Shown: positions 13,301-33,652, counted from the first letter of the stretch. The stretch is 64,000 nucleotides of DNA from Parapristionchus giblindavisi (GCA_943737045.1 CALSFV010000308.1:1-64000), one strand, 5' to 3'. The notes: generated by a model not told the origin, from the sequence alone. Numbers and translations are program-made.

Positions 13301-16300
13301 GTGCTGCACACACTCTACTCTAGATGATGAAGGAATGAATGGACCGATTACAGTAGTTGATCTATCAATCGATATCAATCAATCGATCGATCCAGACGCA
13401 CACAGCTAATGGTGGGATAGACATACACTATAGTGACTTGTACGAATCTCCAGAATGAAGACTGAGAAATCTCTCTCCCTTTCTCTATCTCGCTTCTCTG
13501 CTGCTCCTTACTAGGACAGCGCGTTTAAAAACGCACTCTCTCAGTCTTCAGGGACAGCGAAAGAGCAACTTAAAACAAAAAAGAGTCAAGTTAGAAAATT
13601 CAATCATTCACTCAACGCCCTTTCCTATCCCTCCCCTCTTCAGCTGAAAACCACACATATATCCAATTTGCCCTCCACTCTTCCTGCCCTTCTTCAGCAT
13701 ACTCTTACAAGATTCGACAACCATAGGTCGCAAAGTTCGTTCAAACTGCTAGGCCTGGCCACATTTTGGAATTTTTTTTTTGAAAACCCGATCGAATTTT
13801 AAAATCTGCAACGATATGTGGCCATTCCACCCATGCCTACATCATACATGATTCCCTTATCCACTGTCTTCTTCTTCGTATGCTCCAGATTGTTCTCAAC
13901 CCCATCCCGAGTATACTCCACTCTCAATCCTCATTCATCGTCCCATGAGATGTGTCAATATCTCGCCCCTCTTCAATCTCCACTGTCTTCTCATCCCCTC
14001 ACCCGCTCACCCGATTCCGAGCGAGTTTCTTCATTCCACTTGTCAGTGAAGTGCGCAAAAAGAAAGCTTCAAACTAATAACTTACAAAATTAGTAATTTA
14101 GTAGCATGTAATCCCTTACTTATTACCCTTTGGAAAGTCCATATCGGTCGGAAAGTGTAACTCAGTCACTCAATAACATGTATCCCCCTCAGCCGATTCC
14201 GAGTGAGAGTATTCCACTTGTCTGTCAGTGACGTATTTCCACCACCACGTCATTGAATGGAATCAGGGTACGAGAAGACGCAAGACGAGAGAATAAAAAA
14301 AACGAGAGGCTGACAAAACACTCAAAATGCAATGCTTCGAATAGCGGGCCCACACAATCTAATGCCACCCAAGTGGCCCACATAGACAGAAAATACTATT
14401 AATAATTGTTGAAATTTGCGCCCGGAGAAATAAAATGGGGCAATGGGAATGGGAATGGGGAAGGTGAAGATCGTCAAGGAGGTCCCGCACGTGCCAAGAT
14501 CACAGATCAGAGTGGGATCAATGAAGTAGGGTGGAAGAAATTATTAATTTAAAATGGCAAACGATCTTTCTGTTTTTTCCTCAATTAATTAACTGTTACA
14601 GTATAAACTTACTGATAGAACAATCAATAAAGAAATTGTTAAAAATAATTAAATAAATTAAATAAATAAAAACCAACGTTTGGGACAGATATCTCCAGAG
14701 CGGCGTCGGTATCGGGGTGCAAATCACAGAAACGTGCTCCGAGCGCCTGCAAAAAGCACATTCAATCGATAAATCAATAATCAATCGATATTATGATTAC
14801 CGTACCTTGGCAGCAGGTGTCCGTGCGGGCAGAGAAAGTCAAAGTTCGTGATGGAACCGGGCTCGGCGAAGGTGGACAAACGCTCCAGCCACTCTGTGGA
14901 GATGTAGTGACGGGAGGTGAGTGGGGACTGAAAAGGAGACCATAGATCATTGGCGCTACCGCATACCCGGATACCGTAGTCCCCCTCCTACCATAAACTC
15001 CATACGTGGGAAAACAAAAAGCTGCAGACACCATACATGACACTTGCAGCACAATTGCCATATAAATTGCAAACAAAATTCATAAGCCATACTTGCCGTT
15101 TTGCAACCAGACATACATGCTTTTAACGGATTCCCCCCCCCACATCCAAAATGCAACCACATACCGTAGCAATCGCGGTCGGACTCATCATCTGTCGTAC
15201 CGTCTCCCGTATCCGCTCCTGCCTCACGCCCTGCTTCTTCTGATAGAAGAGGATGTAGGCGTCCTTCGTGAGCACGTACGCCGCGTCCAACTTGGTCACC
15301 GTACTGTCGTCAAACTCGTACCTGCACATCAATACACCATTAATCCCATCCCCGATGGAATAAAGAAATCTCGAATTTCAAATCGTATTGTCCCACTCGC
15401 ATCTTCATTACTGTCACAAGTGAAACACGCAACCACCGGCTCACAAGATCGAGTCGTACATTCTCGGCGCCTTCATAGGCTTTTTCATATATTGGATCCC
15501 TCATACGTGGGCACCACTGCCGCTAGCGGCAATACACCCCCGATTTTTGGCACCCGACCCCCCCATTTCCCAAAAAATCACTCAAAATCACGTATAAATG
15601 CTCCATTTTTTGCTTCCGACCCCCCGATTTTCATTTCCAGTGCGCCCGCCCACGTATGGGATCCCCTGTTATTGCCTCTCGTGCATCCATAGGTCGAGTC
15701 TATCGGTGTTCAAAATGCGGTCGGATGTTTCGGTTTTTGGGAAATTTTGGCTCAAAATACGGTCAGGCTTGGCACCATAGGTGGGCACGCTGGGGGAAAG
15801 GCTGTGCGCAAACCGGGGAAGGGTAAGGCAAGGCTGTGCGCATGGCAATTTTTTGACGAATTCGACTGGAAATTGTCCGATTTCGCGAGGCAAGGCCCGT
15901 ACGACGCGGCGGAGGGGTTACGGCGTAGGCACGTAAGCCAAATGTAACAGTGTGCATAACATACTTTTCGACCGATGCGCATCAAGCGACCCGAAAAAGA
16001 GATATTTATAGTGGACCAATCCTCGATATGAAAATGTATTATGTGTTATTGCATCCACAACCACAACCACCCACCAGTTATCGTCGATTTCATTCCTCGC
16101 AATGGCCACATAGTGGCCGCAGTCCGCCGACGCGCCCTCATGACACACCAGTGCGCACAGCTCGTACTCGCCTAATAATTTAATTAAATTTAAATTTAAA
16201 ATTAATTTAATTCTTATTTTTACTCCTTATTCCACAATACCATACGTAACGAAACAAGATTGACATAAAAGTGTTGATTGATGTGAATTTAATTACATTA

Positions 16301-19300
16301 TGTTCATTATTCTTTATATTAATATATCATGAATGAAACCTACTTTCGCCTGCCGCTTCCGTCGACCAACCGGATAGATCGAGTCCATGGAGGGGAAATG
16401 ACACGCGAGTGTTCACCTGCAGACGAGTTCGTATCATACTCTAGCAAATATATAAAATATATTTTTTTGTCTTTTTTATTTAAAGATCAGCTGATCAAAA
16501 TTGATCTGTGAAAGGTTTTGGATCGTTTTAGCAGAGCTCCACAATATATAGTCAAGGATTCGCCCAATTGAAATATACATAAAGTTAACACTTTAAAAAG
16601 TAAGTTAAATTTATAATTTTAAATTTTAAAAATCAATAATTTAAACAAGTTCAACCTTAGATCCACCAGCCATCTGATCATGATGAAACCTCTTCAGGTG
16701 CACACAGAGCACCTCGGGCAGTCGAGTGATACGGTACGACTTGACGCCATTACGAAGTCTGCAATGGGCCGAGTTAATCGACAAATTGGATAATTCTTAT
16801 CGTATGCATCAATCAATATTACCACTCTGTTAGAAGTATAATAGACTTGCCACAAGTCAGATATCAGCCACTAGGCACTTAAGCGTGCATAAATGAGCAT
16901 CAATGCCTAAGTAAGTCTCCTAAGTACCAGGGTTGTGCGGAAAATATATTTCGGAAAAAATTTCGGAAAACTTTTTTTCCGGTCTAAAATACCGGAAAAA
17001 ACCGGAAAAATCGGAAAAACCGGAAAATTTCTTTTTCTTGCATTTTCTTGAGTTTTATGTAAAAATTAATTTCGTAAACGATCAAAGCGAACATAGGAAT
17101 GATTGAAAATCATGTAGCAGCGAATAAAAGATAGCAATCATCCAAAAACTTATAAACGAACAATGTGAAGCTAGTATCTTAGGAGTTGAATGTTCACGTT
17201 AAGGAACAACAGCGTTGATTGTTAATCATTATTAACGCATCATGGGTGTGAATTATGACCGGTTAGACAAAACTGACTTAAAAAATCTTTAAATGTTATT
17301 TCTGATATTTATTTTTGACTCTGTACAGTATTTAATTTTTTTCCGGTTTTCCGATATTTTTTTGGAAAATTTTCCGGAAAGGGGTCGGAAAACCGGAAAT
17401 TTTTTCCGGTCGGAAAATTTTCCGCACAACCCTGCTAAGTACCTCCTAAGTCATAAGTACCCACTAAGTAAGTCACACTTACTTATTGCACTGCTCAAGG
17501 CTCACCCAAGCCCTAAGTACCTCATAAATACTCGCTAAGTCCTAAGTACCTCTTCTAAGTACTCGCTAAGTCCTAAGTACCTCCTAAGTACCCACTAAGT
17601 CATTCACTCACTTATTGCACTTCTCACACGAGTACATGTCATCTCCGATGAGTCGATCGGGCGTGAAGAAGGCGGAGAAGCAGTCGGCCAGCGTGACCGA
17701 GGGAGCGATGAACCATGACGAGAGCGTGGAGAACCAGCGAAGCCAGGAGGACAACCACTGCAATATTTATTTATTTATTTATTTATTTAACCATTTATTT
17801 GTTTACGGAGCAAGAAAGGAAAGGTATCATTTCTCGCATAGCAAGTCCGACTGGTATAGCGAGTCCGATACTCAGAAGCGCCGGGTGACTATTAAGGTGC
17901 CATGACGATATCCACTGCACATCAATTGATTTAATGAGTAAATCAATGTACAGGAGTGGTATGCGTGCGCTTAGTTAAAATAACTGTAACCATACATGGG
18001 CGCGGTACCTGGACCTCGATTCTACAGGGGGCATTCGAACGAAAAATTGTTAATTTTACAGGGGACCTTCACTTTTTTATTCAAAAATTTCACCCAAACG
18101 TCATTTTTTACAGGGGGCATTCCACAAATTTTCGAAAAGTTCTAATTATACAGGAGGCACCCCCATGACGGCGCCCATGTATGACTGTAACTGTAAAGCA
18201 TAATATAATGATTGAGATATTGAATGAGCTATAAGGGCGACATTAACAATATTAAACCATAAAACGAGTCCTCAAAGTTCACCCGGCGCATCTGGGTATC
18301 GGACTCGTTATACAACTCGAACTTATTACGCGAGAGATGATCTTCGAGTCGCTTTACACAAATCTCCAATTCAATAATGGTTCGCTCGTGTATGCGATGG
18401 AGGAGGCCAAACATCACTGTTTCATCAATAATGCAGTTTTACTCTGGCATTTCAACACGTATTATGAGACGTACGGAATTTTGGCATAAATGCAATATTT
18501 ATAACTATTATAATATCGCATAAGGAACGCATAATTTATTTTTTAAATTGCCATTTTTATAAAATAAATAATAAAAGTTTAAATATTTAAATAACCAACC
18601 GAGTCCTCGGTCATCTCCTCGTCGTCGTCAATGGTCACGGGTGCATTGTGGGGAGGAGTCGCGATTTGCAGTGACAGATCCTGAATCATATAATATAATA
18701 CAATATTATATTGTTTATAAAATAATATTATCCATGTCAGAATATCAAACGAAGATAGAGACCTCAAATTGCTCATTCACCCAATCATTGAGATCATGAA
18801 AGGAGCGAGAAACCGTAAATCAACATGTGCTTTTCATCAGGTAAGCTTTTTCTTCCATTTTTGCAGGCGACATGGACAAATATCATGGGAACAAAATGGC
18901 AAAGTCACGCCATATAGAACAATAAAATCGATAAACCAGCTCTCACCGCGAATGTCTCGGTTACGGTAGACACGTTGTTGCACGTGAGACAGCGCACCGC
19001 CGACTCCATCGTTCCGTCAAACACGTCGCTCACCTAATAATATCATAATAAACTTAAAACAGATAAAATAATTTTAAAAATTTCATCTGTACCACTGATT
19101 TATCTTTGACATACCTAATATATACGACTCATTTTTTATGTGAAAGATCACAATTTAAGCGAAAAATAATAATTTTTCTAAATCGACTCACTATATAAAA
19201 ATAATTCGGTGAGGGCACCGAAAATGTATGAGGAGAACCCACACCAGGCAAATCCGCGTTTCACCAAACCCATTTAAATCTCTACAAACACAACCCTCAC

Positions 19301-19946
19301 CACACTCCTCTGTCGTATGGGCTTCCAGTTGATCTCCTCCTCCACCTGCACTCCCGTCGTATCCCCGTCACTGCTCCATCCACTGTCGCCCGCATTCTCT
19401 GCCGAACCCGACCCCGAGCTGCGACGACGATACCTGCAATTATCGATCGATTAACTATTTGCAATTATCGATCAATTAAATGCAATTATCGATCGATCAA
19501 TGGACCCATCATAATAGTCACCTCATTGAGCATACCGTAATCCCTAACGTGGCGGAGAATGATTGTCAACGAGCCATTCTCTACTCATTTCAGTTTAAAG
19601 TCTTCTCAAGTTTTGACACGCATACAATGTGCGCAAATAAATTCCTATTTTAACTTATGAAAGATCCAGAACTATTCAGTGTCTTCCAACCACAATAGGG
19701 GCGAGCAAGCTCTAGCACAACATCACCCGAACCTTGAATTTCACCAAAGTGCCAATTCCCCCTGATCTACGCCGACCGTACCCCTCAGATACCGTACCTT
19801 TGCGGTGGTTGACTGGATACGGTACCGGTGGTCTCCTTCTTCCGCCGCCACGCACTCGCCGCGGCGTCTTCGTGCGCGTACACGGGACGGGCGAGCTCGC
19901 GATGGATCAGCTCGAGCAGGCAACGAATGAACTCCTGAATAATAAA

Positions 19947-19985
<39 letters not shown>

Positions 19986-22900
19986 CAGATTAAATAATAT
20001 TAATATATATTTTTAATGGTATTATTTAATTCTAACAATGTGCATGCATTTACATTAAATTATTGAAAATCAAAAGGTATACATATGGCGCATTAATGTT
20101 AAAATGTCATAAAAAATTAATTAATAATGTGCGTTTGTTATTCTATTTTTTATAATTAAATTCACGATATATCTCACAAGCAATTCAACCGATGAGAGAG
20201 ATCATATTGCTATTGATTTCATTTCTAGCAAGCGAAGCACTATAATCTGAATTGTTGGAGAAGGTATGCAACCGAAGCGACGCCGAATCAACTGGTCCAA
20301 CTTACAAGCTTGCAGTAATAGTATCGCCACCCCCCCCCCCCCCGAAGAATAACGAACGCTTCTCATGCTCTACTTAATCAATCAATCAATCAATAATCAA
20401 TTAAATCAATAAATAATTCAATCAATCAATCAATCAATGATTCGCCAGAGAGCAAATTATTGTGATCAGATTATTATTTTCATCGACGAAGACACAAGCA
20501 ACAATACAACCCGAACAGTTGTAGAAACTATGCATCTGATGAAACACCGATTCAACCTGTGAGTGCGCATTCTCAGTGGTTTAATGATAGGTGCAACTTC
20601 AGGAATAAAAATTTAATTTTAATTTTAATGAATATTCATACCCTCATAACGCGAACGACTCATTGTCAGGAGCGTTTCAAAATGACAATTAAAGCGAAAA
20701 ATAACAATTCTTCTCAATCGACCCACCATATTTCGAAAATCGACCCACTACATAAAAGAATCCAGTGAGGGCGCCGAAAATGTACGATAGTGCAAGCGAT
20801 GTCATAACGATTCGAAACACCATAAGGCACATTATTAACTAATATATCACTTTCATAATCTATTTTTAACGTGCAAGTTAAACCAATAATAGCACATCTA
20901 GTTGCATTACTAATTTAATTGTTGAGGAGATGAATAAACATTATGATATGGTAAGTGCCGACTATGGGGACTAGGTGAAACGGGGAACATGCGGGCGGAA
21001 CTTCACGGGCACAGGTCGAATAGCTAAGTCGAAAATTTGCAAAATGCGCTCATCATTTCACAAAAAAAATCCAAAATGCTGTCAAGCTTCCTAGTTTGCA
21101 ACGCGCGGATCATCCATTGCCATACTCTCGCAAGGCGAGGATTGTCCCACCCCAACTCCCCCCCCCCCCCCCAAGCTAAAAATGACGATTTTTAAGCGAA
21201 AAATAACGAATTTTCCAAATTGAGCCACCATATTTCAAAAATCGACCCGCTTTATAAAAAACAATGGTGAGGGCACCGAAAATGTATGCCCCACCCCAGG
21301 AAGGGGGGAATCAGTGATATGAGAAATTGGGACTTTAAAATAATGATAATTAAATAATACAAATATAGGTCTTTGGGAGCACATTAATATTAAAAGTATA
21401 GAATGATATAATATTCGTTTGTCCATTTATTACATTGGTCTATTATAATTTCAATACAACCTAACAATAACAAAGATCATATGATTAATTTTATTTCGAC
21501 CATGCAAGAGTCACCATTGAACTATAATCTGAATTGTTGAGCAACTATGCGTGAGGAGAAACGCCGATTCAACATGCAGCACTAGTCGTAGCGCAATTTT
21601 ACCAAAGAATCTCAAACACTTCCCTTGATCTACTTTCATTTAATGATCCAATAATCAATAATTTACAAGAGAGCATATTATCGTGATCAGATTTTTTTTT
21701 GTTAGACGCCACAAGCAACAAAATAATCTGAACAGTCGGAGAAGCTATGCATCTGATGAAACGCCGATTCAACTGGCGACGCGCGCATTCGCAGTGACAC
21801 AGCTTCAGGAGGGGGGGGGGGGGGGGGGGAATTAATGATATGAGAAATTGAGACTATCCTCGCCATAGCCGAGCCCGAAATTTCTACCACAATTCCCCCG
21901 CACTTGGGCCGATTTTTGTGCAAGGCAGCCATACAGGGTGACATGTACAACAACAACAAAACAATGATTTTTATGTGATAAATTTCGTCATAATGTGCCG
22001 CTTTTCACCCCGATTTTTTCGGGTATTTCCCGCACATATAATGCCGCCAGATCAAGTGCGATACCCACCTGTGAATCCTGCTGAGCGTAGCCGGAGAACT
22101 GCGGGCACTTGTTGCGAATTTGCTGCAATACAAGGAATCAATAAAAAAGATCTCACATTTCTTTTGGTGGGTTTAAATTTAAAAAAAAAAGTAAGCTAAA
22201 AAATAAAAATATTATTATTATTATTCTAAAAGCTTACATAAAGCAGATGATCGGGATAGATGGTGGGCTCGCGGAGTGGACTCCACATCTTCTGCACCAG
22301 TTGCATGAAGGCGTGCGAGACGAGCGGCGACTGACCACTGCCGGCGTACGCGCCCAGCGAGCATTTCCTCCTGCATACATTATTTTAATTATTTAATTGG
22401 TTAATTAACCCTCCATATATTTAGCAATGCTACCCTCCTTCTGTGCAGGACACAATTTTCATCTAATAACAATAATGAGGAAAAAAATGAAACTACGCAA
22501 AACAAGATTTGCACAGTTCCCTGACGAATCAATTTCGCCCAACCCGCCGATTCCATGCGTCACTCATATTATTTTGACAGCGTTATGTACTAGGCGCGAT
22601 ATGTCAGAGCTTAACAAAAAAAAAACCAACCTAAAGTAATCCGAGAAGGGCGGACAGTTGTTGAGCGCTTGCAGGGCCGCGTTCGCGTAGCACGTGTTGC
22701 CCAGATTGTTCAGACCCGACAGACCTGTTCGGAGAACAAGGATGAGATCAAAGATCAGGAATCAAAGATCAGATATCAGAGATCAGAGATCAAAGATCAC
22801 ACCTTTTGGCCGAATATCATCATCGGAATCCTCAACGTTCGTCATGATGGGACGAGATTCGAGCGCGCAGCTTTCCACTGGCTGACCTCTGCAATTATTT

Positions 22901-24889
22901 GAAAAAATCACTTGATAATTTTAGCTAATTTAAGTTATACAAAATACGCACGATTAACATAATGTCTACAAGCGATACGCACTGCGCAATTTCCTACAGA
23001 CCAGATCTACGCCAACCTACTAATATACATTTAGGGAACGAAATAGGCTGTCTGCATTGAAATTGTGCGTGAAGTTGCACCTATACGCGAACAATTTTCT
23101 CTCGTTTCAACTAAATAGAACGGCTGAAACAGGGAATCAGCAGGTGCATTATACGAGGTAAACACATTCGGTGCACCTGGGAAACATTCGACAAGAAAGC
23201 CTACGATAGAGTGAATTTAATTCGAAATAAAAATCGATACCTCGTGTCTACCGTACTCGTCTTCTTGGCCGCCTTCGCGGCGGGAATCGATACGATATTC
23301 GACGCGGACGGCTCGCACTCTTCCGACTCCTGCATTATAACAATAATATTTACGCGTTTTACAATAAAAGACGGCACAGAAGAGATGAATAAATTAAATT
23401 ATATAGAATGATTGATGATGGATTATGTAGAGTGGGTTACGGTATCATTCACCCGCACTAATCGATAAACTACCGTACCATGGTCTCGTTCCTTCGCTCC
23501 GCCTCCGCTTCGGGAGTCAGCTCCGTGTCACACATCATGCACATGGCACGTCCCGATGTGAGATGCACGAAGATGAAATGGTCGTGATCCTGAACGACCA
23601 ACTACCGTAATCCTCGCATAACTACTACCGTAACGCTACCGTACGTATAACTACAGTAATTACGCTACTAACAAATTGCAATCAATAATTTGCTCAAGAG
23701 CATAGGTCGAACAGCTACGTTACACATTTTCAAAATGGGGTCAGGTTTTTCGATTTTTCGGGAATTTCCGACTCAAACTACGGTCAGGCTTGGTAATTTG
23801 TAACATACTTTCGACCTATGCTCAAGAGAAATAACAAAACAAATACAGTATCCCCATTCGACTACCGTATTCCGATACAATCTGGGCGGGACCCAACCCC
23901 CCCCCCCCCCGACACACAAACCTTGAGATGCGAGGATAGGTGATCGTTGCCCTTGGCGCACAGCGGCACACGGCAGGCCAGACACAGCCAGCGAGCGCGC
24001 GACTGGCAGTCAGTGCAGCGAGACTGCAAATTGGATAGATTACTTTTCTTTTTACTTTACTTTTACTGTTTACTTTACTGTTTACTTACTTTTTACTTTT
24101 CTTTTACTTTACTTTTTACTTTACTTTTACTTTATATTATACTTTTATACTTTACTTTTTAAATATTTTTTGTAGGACATGAGGTAGATACGATCATGGG
24201 AATTACTGTAATACAACCGAATTGATTAGTTGTAAGTAAATGTACACAAATGTTCCTTGTTCTGCATGTCAAATAGTGAAGTATAAAATGTCACATCCGA
24301 CTAGCGTTGAGAACCCTCCGCTCTGGCAATACTCCCTCTCTATCTCACTCGCATTCTTTGCCCACGAGAGTGTTGCCAGAGCGGAGAATAACTCGGGTTG
24401 TACCTAAAAACAACAAACACACCAACCTTTTCCAGTCCCTTGATGGCAGCAGCCACGCCTTTGACAGCGTGATTGCACAGCAGTTTGCCCTTCTTGGCAT
24501 CCGATCCATGCAGGGACTCAGTCTCCACGCCTCCTCCACCCTTTGCTTCGTCTGATTCTACTCCAACCTTTGGACTGTCCACCTCCATCACCATCACGCC
24601 AGAGTCATCCTAGAATATTTTCAAAAATATTTTTTTTTGTTCCAATGAAACCGTAATACAACGCGCGTTTCTTTCATTGCTCGAAAATGTTTACTGACAA
24701 GAATATGAACACTCCAGGTGCAATAACTTCATAAGCAACTTTTTTCTCTCGGAATTGAATTTGCACACAAAAAGATCAAAGATCAAAGACCATGCTGACA
24801 CCGACCTCAGCCATGGCTACATCCTCTGTTGTTGCCACACTGCTCCCGCCTGAGACTCGCGCTCGCTTTGCTCGACTCTTCCGGGCCAT
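10373..24889 (-). CDS. Ubiquitin-specific protease, USP20/USP33 type
   Basis: Twenty-four exons, 897 residues: 24806-24889, 24427-24609, 23922-24023, 23479-23589, 23241-23329, 22803-22888, 22631-22724, 22238-22370, 22069-22122, 19798-19934, 19301-19433, 18947-19033, 18600-18680, 17612-17757, 16656-16758, 16344-16416, 16075-16171, 15165-15321, 14806-14927, 14678-14746, 12868-12958, 11646-11793, 10817-10959, 10373-10543. Every junction keeps phase. Domain order: ZnF-UBP (exons 2-4, CTDC...CLAC...C...H pattern, about residues 70-160); Cys box [14 protein letters not shown] with catalytic Cys230; QQD box ([10 protein letters not shown]); zinc ribbon CLTC (417-420) and CEKC (502-505); His box [10 protein letters not shown] (His585) followed by WYEFDD; then two DUSP domains (651-744 and 745-841), each ending in a GGGP loop. 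Human USP20/33 are 914/942 residues with the same order; they remove ubiquitin chains from receptors, HIF and centrosomal proteins. The acidic linker between the Cys and His boxes is shorter than in vertebrates. The start is the only in-frame ATG before the ZnF. Confidence 0.92.
10684..10760 (-). pseudogene. tRNA-like sequence (degenerate tRNA or tRNA-derived SINE head)
   Basis: On the minus strand the sequence has a good box A (TAGCCTAGTGGTA) and a canonical box B (GGTTCGATTCC) at normal spacing, with a GCGGG/CCTGC T-stem. The acceptor stem does not pair. The anticodon arm closes well only as CGGG/CCCG and then lacks U33. It lies in the 273-bp intron between the last two exons of the deubiquitinase, on the same strand. 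I read it as a tRNA relic or SINE promoter rather than a working tRNA. Confidence 0.5.
11937..12660. repeat. 150-bp direct repeat flanking nested short elements
   Basis: A block starting GTTCAACCAGCTGAATC and ending AATCACATRCTCTCTATTAT occurs at about 11937-12082 and again at about 12509-12648, roughly 85-90% alike. Between the copies lies a family D element (TACAGGGGGC/GGGCACCCC type, inverted). A family F element (12101-12329) has inserted into that, duplicating GGTGCCCC. All are in the deubiquitinase intron 11794-12867. Confidence 0.75.
12959..14677. other. Large deubiquitinase intron, no exon seen
   Basis: It contains a TTA microsatellite (13021-13080), a short inverted-repeat element (about 13455-13558, ends TGAAGACTGAGA and its complement, with a GCGTTTAAAAACGC palindrome inside) and otherwise unremarkable sequence. 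Confidence 0.6.
15502..15658. mobile_element. CATA-ended short element, family C
   Basis: Ends CATACGTGGGC / GCCCACGTATG, internal GCCGCTAGCGGC palindrome near the left end. Flanks GGATCCCT and GGATCCCC form a 7/8 target duplication. It sits in a deubiquitinase intron. Confidence 0.8.
16928..17434. mobile_element. hAT-like non-autonomous element (CAGGG ends, 8-bp TSD)
   Basis: Perfect 18-bp terminal inverted repeats (CAGGGTTGTGCGGAAAAT). The flanks CTAAGTAC (16920-16927) and CTAAGTAC (17435-17442) form an exact 8-bp target duplication. The ends are dominated by CGGAAAA/TTTTCCG. No transposase is seen. A sister copy is at 60511-60964. Confidence 0.88.
17825..18346. repeat. Inverted repeat of a coding-looking 65-bp segment
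   Basis: Positions 17825-17893 (+) and 18280-18346 (-) are about 80% alike in opposite orientation. Translated, both copies preserve an ESDTQ[KM]RRV core with conservative changes around it. The minus copy sits in an open stretch 18229-18417. In the deubiquitinase reading phase it would begin with a stop codon, and exons 18600-18680 and 17612-17757 join without it, so I leave it out of that gene. Confidence 0.6.
17991..18183. mobile_element. CATA-ended short element, family D
   Basis: Ends CATACATGGGCGCGG / CGGCGCCCATGTATG with exact 8-bp flanking repeats ACTGTAAC. The interior repeats TACAGGGGGCATTC-type motifs. Other copies are at 29626-29819 and 52689-52880. Confidence 0.88.
19935..22068. 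other. Large deubiquitinase intron with tandem diverged repeats
   Basis: The intron repeats a module: GCGCATTAATGTTAAAATG-type text, then AATCTGAATTGTTGGAGAAG..ATGCAACCGAAGCGACGCCGATTCAAC, then a homopolymeric C or G run, then an AATCAATCAATC stretch. Versions lie at about 20090-20460, 20480-20560, 21480-21600 and 21700-21840. It also holds family E elements (about 20655-20782, 21178-21280) and poly-C/poly-G tracts (20329-20343, 21157-21172, 21811-21829). I see no exon. Confidence 0.6.
23701..23820. mobile_element. CATA-ended short element, family A
   Basis: Ends CATAGGTCGAA / TTCGACCTATG. Exact 8-bp flanks CTCAAGAG (23693-23700, 23821-23828). The interior has GGTCAGGTTTTTCGATTTTT and GGTCAGGCTTGG. 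Confidence 0.9.
24309..24390. mobile_element. Inverted-repeat element with CCGCTCTGGCAA arms
   Basis: Arms CTCCGCTCTGGCAA and TTGCCAGAGCGGAG are perfect complements around a core with CTCGCATTCTTTG..CACGAGAGTG. Related cores are at 29362-29412, 36477-36538 and 46917-46968. Confidence 0.7.
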
Positions 24890-26237
24890 TAGGCTATTTT
24901 TTATTTGATTATTTAATATTATTATCGTCCAAGAGCACTAAGAGCTACAGTAATAGATCAAAATACCGTAACCGGTACAGTAATCAATAAAGCGTAACCG
25001 GTACAGTAATCAGTCATAGGAGTAAATAAAGATATCAACGTCCGCCACAAACGGATGGAATACAACAATCAATCGATATCCAGAGTAACAAGGCGATTTA
25101 TCGATCGATCAAAATTCAATAACATTCATAATTCCTAGTATATTTGCCGTGGTCATTATCAGCCAGAACAGGATACTATAACCGACAAATTACAGTTTAA
25201 TGAATAATCGATATCTAATTTGGCGTTCACAAGCTGCGAAAAGAAACGAAAAGGGGCGAGATAGCTTGTAAAAACCGGAGAGTACTCTAATTCTTTTCAC
25301 AACTTTGTGAACTTGCTGCATAAAATTGGAGAGAAAGTATGAGACACCGGTGCAAACGTTGTGCGCGGTGAGGAGGATAGGATACGGTAATCGACACTAC
25401 GAATAGGGTACGGTAGAGTCAATCGGAGCAACAAAATTACCGATCACAGTGCTAATGGAATGATTATGTACAAGGAAAGAGGGATTGGGTCGACGACCAA
25501 ATGAGCGAAAGTATTGATCCGAAAGGACGTTTTAGTACAATCGATATATCCACTATACCAATAAATCGATCGATAATCAAGAAAAAATTGATAAATCGAG
25601 ATAAAGAATAAGCAATAACAGTTACCCGTTGGTTAGCTAATAATAATGAGAAAATAGGAGAAAACAATCAATAAAGCAAGAAAATGGTGAATAGGAAAAT
25701 GCAGGAATGCGTGAGAACGCATGGCAGGTAGATCTACAGGGAAAAGTCAATCAAACGTGGGCAACTACTCGAGTGGGCTCTTTATGCAAAAGACATACCC
25801 CGAGACAATTTAAAACTCTCCTCTCTGGTCACACTCTCTCGCTTTCTTTGTCTGCGCGAGAGCGTGTCCAATTTGAAGAGGAAACTTAGCTAGTGGTAAT
25901 TCAGCAAAAATCTTACTTTTACAATGAATTCTCTTAAGATTTGCTGCTCTTTTGAATATGCATTCGGTCATGCTCGCAAATTTGCAGCCAGCCATACACA
26001 CTTTTCCAGTGTCTCCAGTGATTTTTCCAGTGTTGCCCACGTATGAAGCGAAAATGCTAAGAATAAAACAAACAGAATACCGAACAAGAGTTTGGGCAAG
26101 AGATGGGAGGGATCAAAGGGTGGAATCAAAAGGGGTAACTAATGTCAAATATCAAATCAAGATGGCAAATCACAATTGTCAAATCGATATATAGCAATGA
26201 CAAATGTCAAATCAATATTGCAATGACAAATGTCAAA
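24890..26237. other. Intergenic region, CDC7 3' flank to deubiquitinase 5' flank
   Basis: Both genes run on the minus strand, so this contains the promoter of the deubiquitinase. No exon is apparent. It has scattered ATCGAT and TACGGTA motifs, a purine-rich inverted repeat (about 25235-25300) and CAAATGTCAAATC direct repeats near 26130-26240. Confidence 0.55.
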
Positions 26238-33249
<7,012 letters not shown>

Positions 33250-33652
33250 CGTGTGCTAGCAGTCATCAAGTACAAAAAAAACCAAAACACAAATCGAAAC
33301 AAAATTTGAACTCTTGTAGGTTAAGAATCTCTCTCAACAATATTGCCCATTCCTACCGTACATTCGTTTGAATTTTCCGTGTAGGACGACTCTCCCAAGA
33401 GATTTAATGTTAGCCTGGCCTATTTTTAAAACCCTTTTTCTTTTTTTCTACTTAATTGTTGACTTATTTCTTGCCAAAGTTTTCGAGAAAATTATTGATA
33501 AATATGCCTATTATCATGTTGTGAAGATTGTCATGCTCATTTGTCATTTTTGGAAGAAAAAATGTGTAAAATGTTTTCAATTTCGTTTACTTTCCATTTT
33601 AAATTTTTTCTTTAGCTTTTTAGCATTCTAACAATGTATTGTTATAGGTAAA
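33250..33652. promoter_or_regulatory. Divergent promoter region between CDC7 and RPL28
   Basis: The two start codons face away from each other 403 bp apart. The RPL28 leader begins with an acceptor (TTGTTATAG ending at 33647, five bases before the ATG), usable for a 5' UTR intron or nematode spliced-leader trans-splicing. A T-rich stretch (33420-33620) precedes it. I see no clear TATA box. Confidence 0.5.

Noticed and set aside
18229..18417. Extra deubiquitinase exon on the minus strand
   Set aside because: In the required phase the first codon after its acceptor is TGA, it ends in a stop, and the exons on either side join in phase 0 without it.
24340..24597. Alternative minus-strand start of the deubiquitinase inside exon 2
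   Set aside because: The upstream exon 24806-24889 supplies an in-frame ATG with good splice sites; the internal Met is possible but would start within the same acidic leader.
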